IMG/VR virus record: IMGVR_UViG_3300025806_000268
Span: 1-21,437 of that record
DNA from: a virus
Length of the DNA: 21,437 nucleotides
Direction: 5' to 3' (one strand)
Shown: positions 1-6,623 of the stretch, one piece after another
Position numbering within the stretch: the stretch's first letter is position 1
How the letters are laid out: the number at the start of each line of letters is the position of its first letter
Notes under the pieces: generated by a model
What the model was told of the DNA's origin: nothing
What the model saw: only the letters and a program-made list of their open reading frames with translations
The model's database searches: none
Position numbers and translations under genes: made by a program

Positions 1-1768
1 TGTTCTGGGTGGCGATGTTGAACTTGGAATACTCGGTCGCCAGAACACCGAGACTGATGCCCAGTCGGTCCGACGTGCGACGAACAAAGTCCAGTTCCTG
101 CGCCACCCGGCTCGTGTCGCTGTCGAAGGCGACGTTTAGACGGGCCTGCGCGGCTTCTAGCTGTTGCGTGGCGTCCACTGTGCCCTGAAGGACCCGGATA
201 GCCCCATATAGACCGCCATAGGCCGCCACGAGGGACAGGACCTCGCCCCGGATACGTTGGAGCAGGGAAAGCGAGCGGCGGGTGTCACCGTAGAACTGGC
301 GGTAGGCGTCAGCGAAGCGGCCCGTAGCCGTGGCCGCCCGTGTGTTCGCGTTTGCCAGACGATCTGAGTCGGAGGCCAGACGGCGCGATCCTGTCGCGGC
401 TGCGCTGGTCGCCGAGGCCAACCGCTGGACCGAGGCTGACGTCTGGGACGTGGCTGAGTCGGCACGACGCATGGCTGCGATCTGCTGGTCGATGGTTGCG
501 AGGAACCTAGCCTGCGCTGTGCGCAGCCCCTCATAGTTCCGCTCCGAGCCTTTTAAGGTCTGGGCCATCTGCTGAAGCGCGGATCGTTGGGCTTCTAGCT
601 GGGTTTTCAGCCGCGTGGATTCAGACGCGGCCCGTGTGAACTCAGCCACCATCTCTTTGGTGGGCTTGGTCGTCTGGGCCAGCGCCTTACCAAGCGCAGT
701 CGCTTTGGCCCGTGCCTGATCGTATGCTTGGCTGGTTTCCAGCATCACCCGCTTTTGGTCGCGGCTTGCGGACACCAGTGCGAGGAAGCCCCGCTTGGTC
801 AGTTGCTGAAGTTCTCCCGTCGCTTTGGCCGAGGACGCAGACAGGCGGTCGAGACCAGAGCGGGTCTGTTCCAACTCACCTTCAAGGCGGTTCATCGACC
901 CCGTAGATCGGTTCAGATCGGACGACAGCCGCGACTGGCGCTGGGACACAGCAGCGGTCGCGGCTTTGATCCGCTCGTAGCTTTGCGACATCGACTTCAG
1001 GATGCTCTCTTGCTTAGAGAGGTTCTGCCCAGCCTTGGACGCCTGCGCCCCGAACAGGGTCATCGCAGACCCGGCGGCGTTCAGGTTCGATCCTATGCTC
1101 CCGAACTCAGTCCGCAGCTTGGTAAGTCGGGTTCCCGTCTCTGCCATCCGGCGCTCTGCGTTCTGGAAGCGGTCGATCAGCGCCTTGGTAGGGCTGCTGG
1201 TGCCAGCGATCTCCGCCGACAGGTTGTCAAAGTTCGTCGCGGCCTTGGACGCGGCAGTTCCTGCCTTGGCGATCAGTGCGGGAAGTTGCTGTTGCCGACG
1301 TTGCAGCTTCTCCTGCGCGGAGGCTGCCTGCTCGTAGGCGCGTGTCAGTTCCTTCTGGTCGACCTTGGCCTTGGCGACTACAGCCTTCTGCCGCTCCTGC
1401 ACAGAGAGGTTTCGTTCCAGCTTCCCTGTGTAGGTCTCCAGCGTTGCCTTGGACTGCTTCAACTGCTTGTCGAGACGGGCGGACTCATTGGAGGCTCCGC
1501 TGAACGACTGTTCGAGGCGAGCCAGTGCCTCGTTCGACTTGCCCAGTTCGGACGCCAGCTTCTGTCCGGCGGTGAGGCCCTTCAGAGCCGCGTCCAGCTT
1601 GCCAATGGCCCCACCAAGCTGGGTGAGGGTAGTCTGGGTCTTGTCGGCTCGGCTATCGAGGTTCTTCTGGGCTTCGACGAAAGTGTTCAAAGCCTTCGTA
1701 ATGGAGTCCACAACGGACGCGGCCTGATCTTTGGCCTTGATTACAAGATCGACATCACGACGGGCCAT
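1..1768 (-). CDS. Tail tape measure protein (lambda gpH-like), N-terminal part
   Basis: Sets tail length and is later ejected with the DNA. The reading frame is open from an ATG at 1768 to the left edge (589 complete codons), so the C-terminus lies outside the window. The start MARRDVDLVIKAKDQ has an AGAGG Shine-Dalgarno 8 bases upstream and lies 13 bases after the stop of the tail chaperone frameshift product. Residues about 15-490 are almost entirely Ala, Gln, Ser, Lys, Arg and Leu with heptad-like spacing, as expected for a long coiled coil. From about residue 510 comes a hydrophobic helix (VLSLVAAYGGLYGAIRVL), then a segment with a DRLGISLGVLATEYSKF motif, matching the conserved N-terminal domain of tape measure proteins. 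Lambda H is 853 residues, so several hundred more codons are expected. Position right after G/GT supports the call. Confidence 0.93.
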   Translation of the reverse strand, partial: MARRDVDLVIKAKDQAASVVDSITKALNTFVEAQKNLDSRADKTQTTLTQLGGAIGKLDAALKGLTAGQKLASELGKSNEALARLEQSFSGASNESARLDKQLKQSKATLETYTGKLERNLSVQERQKAVVAKAKVDQKELTRAYEQAASAQEKLQRRQQQLPALIAKAGTAASKAATNFDNLSAEIAGTSSPTKALIDRFQNAERRMAETGTRLTKLRTEFGSIGSNLNAAGSAMTLFGAQASKAGQNLSKQESILKSMSQSYERIKAATAAVSQRQSRLSSDLNRSTGSMNRLEGELEQTRSGLDRLSASSAKATGELQQLTKRGFLALVSASRDQKRVMLETSQAYDQARAKATALGKALAQTTKPTKEMVAEFTRAASESTRLKTQLEAQRSALQQMAQTLKGSERNYEGLRTAQARFLATIDQQIAAMRRADSATSQTSASVQRLASATSAAATGSRRLASDSDRLANANTRAATATGRFADAYRQFYGDTRRSLSLLQRIRGEVLSLVAAYGGLYGAIRVLQGTVDATQQLEAAQARLNVAFDSDTSRVAQELDFVRRTSDRLGISLGVLATEYSKFNIATQN

Positions 1769-1781
1769 TCAGTTCGCCTCT

Positions 1782-2587
1782 CTACATTGCTTCTGGGGGT
1801 GCTTGTGGAACCCCTTTCGGCATGACTGCATCCGCCAACGACTTCTTCTTCTGCGGACCTTTCCGCTGCTCTGGTGTCAGTGCCGGGGGCTCCCCGAAGT
1901 AGTTGGTCGACGGCTTGTTTTCGACATTAAGCGATTTAACCAGTTTTGAAAACTGTTTACGCGATTCTTTAACCATCAGGCCCGCGACGGCCTGCCGGAT
2001 CAGTTCGGCTTCTGTTATCATCCGGGTGCTTTCACGCTCTTGGATGAAGTTCGTTTCGTCCATTAGGAAGCCGATGGGGTAGTGGTAGGCTCCGGAGTGC
2101 CCGTGGGAGATGCACAGATTTACTGAACGGCGGATGCCCCAATACCAGTCGGCGAAGGTAATTGTATGTCCGTCAGAGCCCCAGATACCTCCGCCATCAT
2201 TGTCGTCAGGGACCCTATCAGCTTTTTTATCTCGCCCTCCTGAGAGAACGTGAGGCCGAAGATCGCTTCGACGACTTCAATCTGCTTATGGAACGGGATG
2301 CGCTTTAGGATGGCGATAGTATCCGGGTCGTAGTTCTCTGCGGCCAGAGCCATCGCTGCCGCGACCATGTCGGGGAACTCGGTCGCTACTGAGCCTAGCA
2401 AGGCTCTGATGTCCGTCACTTCCAGAGAGTCCATCTTCTGGACCTTGCCGAAAGCCATAGCGCACTCCGGGCCGTAGACGTTGACGATGGTCATAAGGTC
2501 CGAGAGGCTGATGCCTCGGACGGAGATTTCACCGACATCGCCGACCTTGATCGTGCGCTCCGGGATCGTGAGGTTTTTAATAGCCAT
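1782..2587 (-). CDS. Tail assembly chaperone frameshift product (gpGT-like)
   Basis: Predicted fusion made when ribosomes slip back one base at A AAA AAG (2228-2222): 122 residues of the G-like protein joined to 146 residues read in the -1 frame, about 268 in total (lambda GpGT is of similar size). The -1 frame is open from the slip site to the TAG at 1782. After the shift it reads ADRVPDDNDGGGIW, then an aromatic and His-rich part (FADWYWGIRR, HSGAYHYPIGF), then a charged helical tail ending in PPEAM. An ATG at 2063 could give a separate 93-codon protein, but it has no visible Shine-Dalgarno, and the frame upstream of it encodes a plausible protein. In lambda the T part recruits tape measure and tube subunits. 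The slip is inferred from sequence, not shown. Confidence 0.8.
2120..2587 (-). CDS. Tail assembly chaperone (gpG-like), unshifted form
   Basis: 155-residue protein immediately upstream of the tape measure gene, the fixed place of gpG in siphoviruses. It is thought to coat the tape measure protein and keep it soluble until the tube polymerises. The sequence begins MAIKNLTIPERTIKVGDVGE, is largely helical and acidic, and has no membrane segment. An AAGGA Shine-Dalgarno stands 7 bases before the ATG. Codons 120-122 are ATA AAA AAG, a classic -1 slip site; unshifted ribosomes add a further 33 residues ending in GIGASAVQ. Size matches lambda G (140 residues). It follows the tail tube gene by 66 bases that hold a strong hairpin. 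Confidence 0.85.
   Translation of the reverse strand: MAIKNLTIPERTIKVGDVGEISVRGISLSDLMTIVNVYGPECAMAFGKVQKMDSLEVTDIRALLGSVATEFPDMVAAAMALAAENYDPDTIAILKRIPFHKQIEVVEAIFGLTFSQEGEIKKLIGSLTTMMAEVSGALTDIQLPSPTGIGASAVQ
2222..2228 (-). promoter_or_regulatory. Programmed -1 ribosomal frameshift site A AAA AAG
   Basis: On the minus strand the in-frame codons ATA AAA AAG give the X XXY YYZ heptamer A AAA AAG, one of the most slippery -1 sites known in bacteria. It lies 33 codons before the stop of the G-like frame. The -1 frame entered here stays open for 146 codons. Location between tail tube and tape measure is where almost all long-tailed phages carry such a shift. I did not identify a stimulatory pseudoknot downstream. 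Confidence 0.85.
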
Positions 2588-2600
2588 TATGCTGTCCTTG

Positions 2601-2614
2601 GAGAGAGAGAGAGA
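2601..2614. repeat. (GA)7 dinucleotide tract in leader of tail chaperone gene
   Basis: Seven perfect GA units on the plus strand, read as a (TC)7 pyrimidine run in the mRNA, placed between the GC hairpin and the Shine-Dalgarno of the G-like gene. It is the clearest simple repeat in a non-coding part of the window. It could act as an unstructured spacer keeping the ribosome site open; that is inference. Confidence 0.7.
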
Positions 2615-2621
2615 TGGAATC

Positions 2622-2645
2622 CGGCCCGGGGTTAGCCCCGGGCCG
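2622..2645 (-). other. GC-rich intergenic hairpin after tail tube gene
   Basis: A perfect 10-bp inverted repeat (CGGCCCGGGG and its complement) around a 4-base loop starts 8 bases after the tail tube stop codon. No U-tract follows; instead a TC-rich run leads to the next gene. It may be a partial terminator, an RNase barrier protecting the abundant tube mRNA, or a factor-dependent stop. The structure is directly visible, the role is not. Confidence 0.6.
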
Positions 2646-2653
2646 TCGTGGTC

Positions 2654-3448
2654 TTAGCTGTAGACTGGATCGCCGTCGCGGTAAATCGCTTCGACGTTGG
2701 TCAGCTTCAGCACTTCGAGCGACATCGGGATTTGCTGCCACTCGTCGCCTTTCAGGGCGTAGTCGCCGTTCGGGGATACCTTCACATAAGGGAAGTAGAA
2801 GGTCGTGTCTGCGCCCTTCGGGTTCACCGTGCGATAGATCATCGCGCCTTCGACGGGCTCGGAGCCTGAGATCACGCGGGTCCGAGTGTTGGCCGCCAGA
2901 TCGTAGGTGACAACGATGTCTTCGCCGCCTGCGAGAGACCCGCCAGACAGGAGAGTAATCATACCGTTGTCATAGTCCAACTCATAGTCGGTGCCGAGGA
3001 CAAGTGTCGCGCCACCGTCAATCTCGACCGTGTTGGTGCCACCACTGTCCAGACCGAAGACGCCAGTCGGGTTGTTGACCGTCGCGTCGATCATGTAAGC
3101 ACGGTTCAACTCGATGCCCACCAACGTCGCGGCGACGTTAGCCAACGAGCCTGAAGTGGTCTCTACCGACGCGGTGCCGAAGAAGAACAGCGCAACGTTT
3201 TCAGGGTCAATGTTATCCGTGGTCAGTGACCCGGTCCGGTTCACCTCAAGTGCAACGCTGTCATCCTTTTCACGGATGCCTGCGTCGGAGTTGTAGTGAT
3301 CGAGTGTTTCGGATTCGATGGTCAGCGATACCTCGGGCGTGTTGCCGATGTAGCGAAAGCCACCGGGGGTGGTTCCCGTCGAGAAACGAGCGAACCAAAT
3401 TTCGCCTCGTCCGAGGGTATAGTTGTTGGAGTGGGTGCTAGGTGCCAT
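2654..3448 (-). CDS. Major tail tube protein (lambda gpV-like)
   Basis: 264-residue subunit whose stacked rings form the tail tube through which DNA passes. Residues 10-65 carry the conserved tube motif: YTLGRGEIWFARF, then FRYIGNTPEVSLTIE and a HYNSDAGIREKDDSVALE-like loop. The C-terminal part (about 195-262) returns to the tube fold with FYFPYVKVSPNGDYALKGDE. Residues about 125-185 (TNTVEIDGGATLVLGTDYEL region) look like a small inserted beta domain, which may project from the tube surface like the extra domain of lambda V (246 residues). Start ATG has a strong AAAGGA site about 8 bases upstream, and the leader resembles that of the capsid gene. Followed by a GC hairpin. Confidence 0.9.
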   Translation of the reverse strand: MAPSTHSNNYTLGRGEIWFARFSTGTTPGGFRYIGNTPEVSLTIESETLDHYNSDAGIREKDDSVALEVNRTGSLTTDNIDPENVALFFFGTASVETTSGSLANVAATLVGIELNRAYMIDATVNNPTGVFGLDSGGTNTVEIDGGATLVLGTDYELDYDNGMITLLSGGSLAGGEDIVVTYDLAANTRTRVISGSEPVEGAMIYRTVNPKGADTTFYFPYVKVSPNGDYALKGDEWQQIPMSLEVLKLTNVEAIYRDGDPVYS

Positions 3449-3464
3449 TTGAAGGTTCCTTTCC

Positions 3465-3992
3465 TTATGACTCTACTTGATAGGGGTCTTCGAGGTCTTC
3501 GGCCAATTCTAACTCTATCGTGAGCCAAAAGTAAGCCTTCGCGGAGATTTCGTCTGGTGGCCGAACAACGCCCGGGCCGATTGCGAAGTTGGTGATGGTC
3601 CTTCCTAGACCAAGTATCCCGGCTGTCGAGCCTTGGGTTGGCCCCCAGCTTAGTTTCTTCCGCTCGGTAGCAAGCCGCTTTTTCACGTCGGCAAGCATGA
3701 TGTGCGCAGGGTCCGTGGGGTTGTCCCGGTCGTCCGCTGCGAAGCCTTGAACCATAAGTTCCCATCCACCACTGCCATAGGTCGAGTCGCCCGGCGCTGG
3801 CCGTTGGTCGATGGGGATTGGAACTTCCAAGATCGACACCATCGGAAGGGGGTCGCTCTCCCCGTAGATCGCTCTGCCCCGAAACACCTTACCCTCAAGG
3901 TCCACGGCGTAGCCGTTTGCTACTGTGATCTCTTCTAGGACCGCAGTCAGCCGCTTGTGAATCTCAAGCCGGAGGGGGTTCGAAAGAGCCAT
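3465..3992 (-). CDS. Tail terminator / tail completion protein (lambda gpU-like)
   Basis: 175-residue protein between the Z-like and tube genes, the place of U in lambda (131 residues). U-type proteins form a hexameric ring on the finished tail tip and stop tube growth before head joining. Visible features: N-terminal helix NPLRLEIHKRLTAVLEEI, then MVSILEVPIPIDQRP, GGWELMVQGFA with a conserved Asp-rich turn (DDRDNPTDPAH), and a C-terminal strand AYFWLTIELELAEDLEDPY. This alternating alpha/beta pattern is typical of the terminator fold. Its ATG shares one base with the Z-like stop (TGATG), so translation is coupled. Assignment rests mainly on pattern and position. Confidence 0.8.
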   Translation of the reverse strand: MALSNPLRLEIHKRLTAVLEEITVANGYAVDLEGKVFRGRAIYGESDPLPMVSILEVPIPIDQRPAPGDSTYGSGGWELMVQGFAADDRDNPTDPAHIMLADVKKRLATERKKLSWGPTQGSTAGILGLGRTITNFAIGPGVVRPPDEISAKAYFWLTIELELAEDLEDPYQVES

Positions 3993-4606
3993 CAGACGTT
4001 CAACAACCTCAAAAATTCTGCACTTAGGTCCCTTTCTATCTCGGGAACCATCGAGTTGGCAACTCCTGTGCCGTCGTTAGCACGGAAAACCTGATCGACG
4101 GACGGTCCGTAGAGCAGATAAAGGCCAGAAGAGACTTTGCGGGCGGTGACTTTGTTCTTCAGGGTCTCGCCTTTGCGGAGGCGGATTGCCAGTCCAAGGT
4201 TGTAGACTGTGTCCGTCTGGGCAGAGCCCTGCGGCAGCTTAATCAGGAAGGCCCGCTTCATGTAGCGGCTCTTACCCGGGGCGACCGAGACGTAGAGGCC
4301 CGGCTTGCCCACCTTGCCCGGGCTCTGCACAAAGCGAGCCAGAGATGTCGCACGGCCACGGGCTGTGATCCGGGCTTCCAGATCGCCGCGTGTGGCCTGC
4401 TTGGAGACGTGCAGGCGCTTCTGGCCGGGGCTGACATAGCTGGCCGGGAAGTTCACCTGATTGCGGATGATGCGGGCCGCTCTGGACCGCTTGTCGCGGG
4501 CGATCTTGTTGATGGCCTTGGTCGCGGCAAAGCGAATGTCTTGCTTCAGGTTTTTGAAGTCCTGAAGTTCCGATAGCCCCTCGGCGAAAACTGCAAAATC
4601 AGACAT
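3992..4606 (-). CDS. Minor tail protein, lambda gpZ-like
   Basis: 204-residue, strongly basic protein. Lambda Z (192 residues) acts in tail completion at the head-proximal end and is needed for infectious particles. Seen here: N-terminal helix with FKNLKQDIRFAATKAINKIA, then ARIIRNQVNFPASYV, a basic stretch GRATSLARFV typical of Z-like proteins, and a C-terminal helix PEIERDLSAEFLRLL. It sits directly before the U-like gene and overlaps it by one base. The first 8 bases overlap the end of the preceding 163-codon gene. No signal peptide or membrane segment is visible. Confidence 0.8.
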   Translation of the reverse strand: MSDFAVFAEGLSELQDFKNLKQDIRFAATKAINKIARDKRSRAARIIRNQVNFPASYVSPGQKRLHVSKQATRGDLEARITARGRATSLARFVQSPGKVGKPGLYVSVAPGKSRYMKRAFLIKLPQGSAQTDTVYNLGLAIRLRKGETLKNKVTARKVSSGLYLLYGPSVDQVFRANDGTGVANSMVPEIERDLSAEFLRLLNV

Positions 4607-5090
4607 CCCTAATCCTCTGCGTTTGGAGGTTAGAAGCGCGAGCGTGGTCCCGCGCCGATAGTATGTCGAGACGGTCTTGCGGAGTAAACCCTCCCCCAGC
4701 TACGACCACTTCTACTTTGTCGACCGTGAAAATAAGCGTCACGACCACTCCCGGATCGAGGGCGATCAGATCGAAGTTCCCCGCCGAAGCGAAGCCGTCG
4801 TCTGTGAAGGTTTCCCGAGTGAGAGTAAGGACGTGGCTTGCGGACCTGTATGGGACAACCCTGCATCCATTAAGGAGTTGGACGTATGGTTGGGTATATG
4901 TCTGGCCCGCGATCTTCTCGATGTTGCCACCACCGACAATCATCGGTCGAAACTTTTGATGATCGTCGGTGGATCGGCGGAGAACCCGAACCTCCCGGTA
5001 AACGTCCAACATATCCAAAGAGATGTCCACCGTGTCGATGGACAAGTAAATCCGCTTTGTCAGATAGTCGACAGACTCCACCAGAGGCAC
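4599..5090 (-). CDS. Conserved phage structural-region protein of unknown function
   Basis: 163 residues, start GTG at 5090 chosen because a GGAGG site sits 8 bases upstream and the preceding gene stops 18 bases earlier. The sequence PLVESVDYLTKRIYLSIDT, then DVYREVRVLRRSTDDHQKFRPMI, GGGNIEKIAGQTYTQPYVQL and TFTDDGFASAG resembles a family I recall from many tailed phage genomes next to head or tail appendage genes, without an assigned role. It appears beta-rich and lacks membrane segments or catalytic motifs. It follows the 500-residue appendage gene and overlaps the Z-like gene by 8 bases, so a virion role (adaptor or anchoring of the appendage) is plausible but inferred. Confidence 0.75.
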   Translation of the reverse strand: MPLVESVDYLTKRIYLSIDTVDISLDMLDVYREVRVLRRSTDDHQKFRPMIVGGGNIEKIAGQTYTQPYVQLLNGCRVVPYRSASHVLTLTRETFTDDGFASAGNFDLIALDPGVVVTLIFTVDKVEVVVAGGGFTPQDRLDILSARDHARASNLQTQRIRDV

Positions 5091-5108
5091 GGCACGTTCC
5101 TCCCTTTC

Positions 5109-6611
5109 TTACGCATTCAGGTCCGTAGGAGGGGCACAAGTGATAGGGACAATCGTCGACCGCGTGATCGTGGCCGCTGTGATCGCCTGTGCGGCCCCAC
5201 CATCGCCCTCGACGATCACGATGATGTCCTTGTCCGTATTAGCCGTCAGGCCAGCCTGCGTGTTTGTGTCGTAGGCATAAGGGAAGCTGATTTTCCCTCC
5301 GACCTGATCGGCCTGCACGTTGCCCTTGACCGCTACCACCGAACTGTCCTCCACCGTGACCGCGCCATCCGTGTCGAAGTCCGCAGCCGCAGCACCATCG
5401 AGATAGTAGACGTGATACCAAGCTAGAGGGTCCGCGAGAGCCGCAGCGCCCACGGTGATCTGAACGTCGGGGAAGAAGGGGTAGGTCTTGGTCGTTGCTG
5501 CGTCGTCCGTCATTATGACGTTCTGTTTTTCCGCAATGGAGAGACCTTCAATGAACAGGCCCTCGCCACCAACGGATGACGTGACCACCTTACCCGCAGC
5601 GTTTCTCGCATACCAGACACGGCCATACTTGCCGTTGTAGTTCCCGACTCCTGCATCGACGTCGCTGTCTTGCAGCGCGAGAGCATCCAGATACGCAGCA
5701 CATTGCGCGACGGACCCGTTTCCTGTGTTATTCAGGACCCAAGTGAAGTCACCATCCGCTTCGTTAAAGCCCGTCTCCGTCTGGGGTGTAACCAACTTTT
5801 CGAGTGTCATCCCTGTCCACGGCGCGATCTGCGAACCCCCGAAGACATCCGCCAGCGCGTAGATGTTGGCCGGGTTTAGGCTCTCGCCGACACCATAACC
5901 AGCGGAGAAGCCGGAGAACTCGGTGATCCCGGTTGCAACCGAAGTCGTCTCGCCGGGGTTGTAGCCCCAAGACCGGACACGAACGACGAGGTTTCGAGTG
6001 GTGTAGTCGAAGTCGCCAGCCCCTGCGTCGCCATAGGTGGTATCGCCGTAGGCTTGGACCGCCTCATTGATGTTGCCAAGGCGCACGAAGTCGGTCCACG
6101 TCGCGGCCTGAAGGGTGGCCTCGTCTGTGGCCGTCACCAGAGCCCAGTAGGACGTGGTGGTGGCTTGGATGGCGACCAGCGACAGGACGCCGGGGTAAAT
6201 CCGGTCGACGTCAGTCGCGCCGTCGCCCGTGTTCGCGTATTCAATCCAGCCCGAGCCTCGAACCTTTTCACGGTCCGTCCCGTCCAGCTTGACGCCATTG
6301 ATGAAGGCAAACGCACCCGCGAATCGGTAGTTACCCTTGCTGCCGCGTTCATACTTGCGGAGCGTCTCGTCGGTTCGCCGCTCTTGGTTCTCGAAGTTGT
6401 AGAGGCCCCGGAGTGTGATCCCGTCCGCATTATTCAGAGGGTTCGTGACCGCACCACCGCCAAAGTCAACCGTCGGCAGTTCATCGACCCCAATCAGTTC
6501 GAGAACGTTGTTGGCAACGTCGAAGTAGACGTTGCCGTCTGGCGTCCCGCCTCGACTCTGGGTGGATTGCTTTAAAGTGGTGGTGTAGTTGGTGTGGTCA
6601 ATAAGTGCCAT
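5109..6611 (-). CDS. Putative virion appendage protein, 500 residues
   Basis: Large, acidic, Gly/Ala/Thr/Asp-rich and almost Lys-poor protein starting MALIDHTNYTTTLKQS. The N-terminal third has a motif set (NVYFDVANNVLEL, NPLNNADGITLRGLYNFENQ, FAFINGVKLDG, RGSGWIEYA) I associate with structural proteins of several tailed phage groups. The middle and end are beta-rich repeats of small Gly and Thr residues; the last 80 residues (GAVTVEDSSVVAVKGNVQA onward) look like an Ig- or jelly-roll-like strand series. No signal peptide, no enzyme motif. ATG preceded by AAGGAG. It lies between another large beta-rich protein and the 163-residue unknown, in a block lambda lacks. Head fibre, tail fibre or capsid decoration are all possible. 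Confidence 0.7.
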   Translation of the reverse strand: MALIDHTNYTTTLKQSTQSRGGTPDGNVYFDVANNVLELIGVDELPTVDFGGGAVTNPLNNADGITLRGLYNFENQERRTDETLRKYERGSKGNYRFAGAFAFINGVKLDGTDREKVRGSGWIEYANTGDGATDVDRIYPGVLSLVAIQATTTSYWALVTATDEATLQAATWTDFVRLGNINEAVQAYGDTTYGDAGAGDFDYTTRNLVVRVRSWGYNPGETTSVATGITEFSGFSAGYGVGESLNPANIYALADVFGGSQIAPWTGMTLEKLVTPQTETGFNEADGDFTWVLNNTGNGSVAQCAAYLDALALQDSDVDAGVGNYNGKYGRVWYARNAAGKVVTSSVGGEGLFIEGLSIAEKQNVIMTDDAATTKTYPFFPDVQITVGAAALADPLAWYHVYYLDGAAAADFDTDGAVTVEDSSVVAVKGNVQADQVGGKISFPYAYDTNTQAGLTANTDKDIIVIVEGDGGAAQAITAATITRSTIVPITCAPPTDLNA

Positions 6612-6623
6612 TAGGTCTGCTCC

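Noticed and set aside
728-1825. 365-codon open frame on the plus strand
   Set aside because: It lies antisense to the tape measure coding frame, which has a proper ribosome site, coiled-coil composition and conserved motif. Long antisense frames are common in GC-rich DNA; the product is Leu/Gly/Arg-rich with no recognisable pattern.
1782-2063. Independent 93-residue gene starting at 2063
   Set aside because: No Shine-Dalgarno before the ATG, and the same frame is open and protein-like back to the A AAA AAG slip site, so it is better read as the T part of a frameshift product.
4677-5426. 249-codon open frame on the plus strand
   Set aside because: Antisense to two minus-strand genes with good ribosome sites; Arg/Asp-rich composition typical of a shadow frame.
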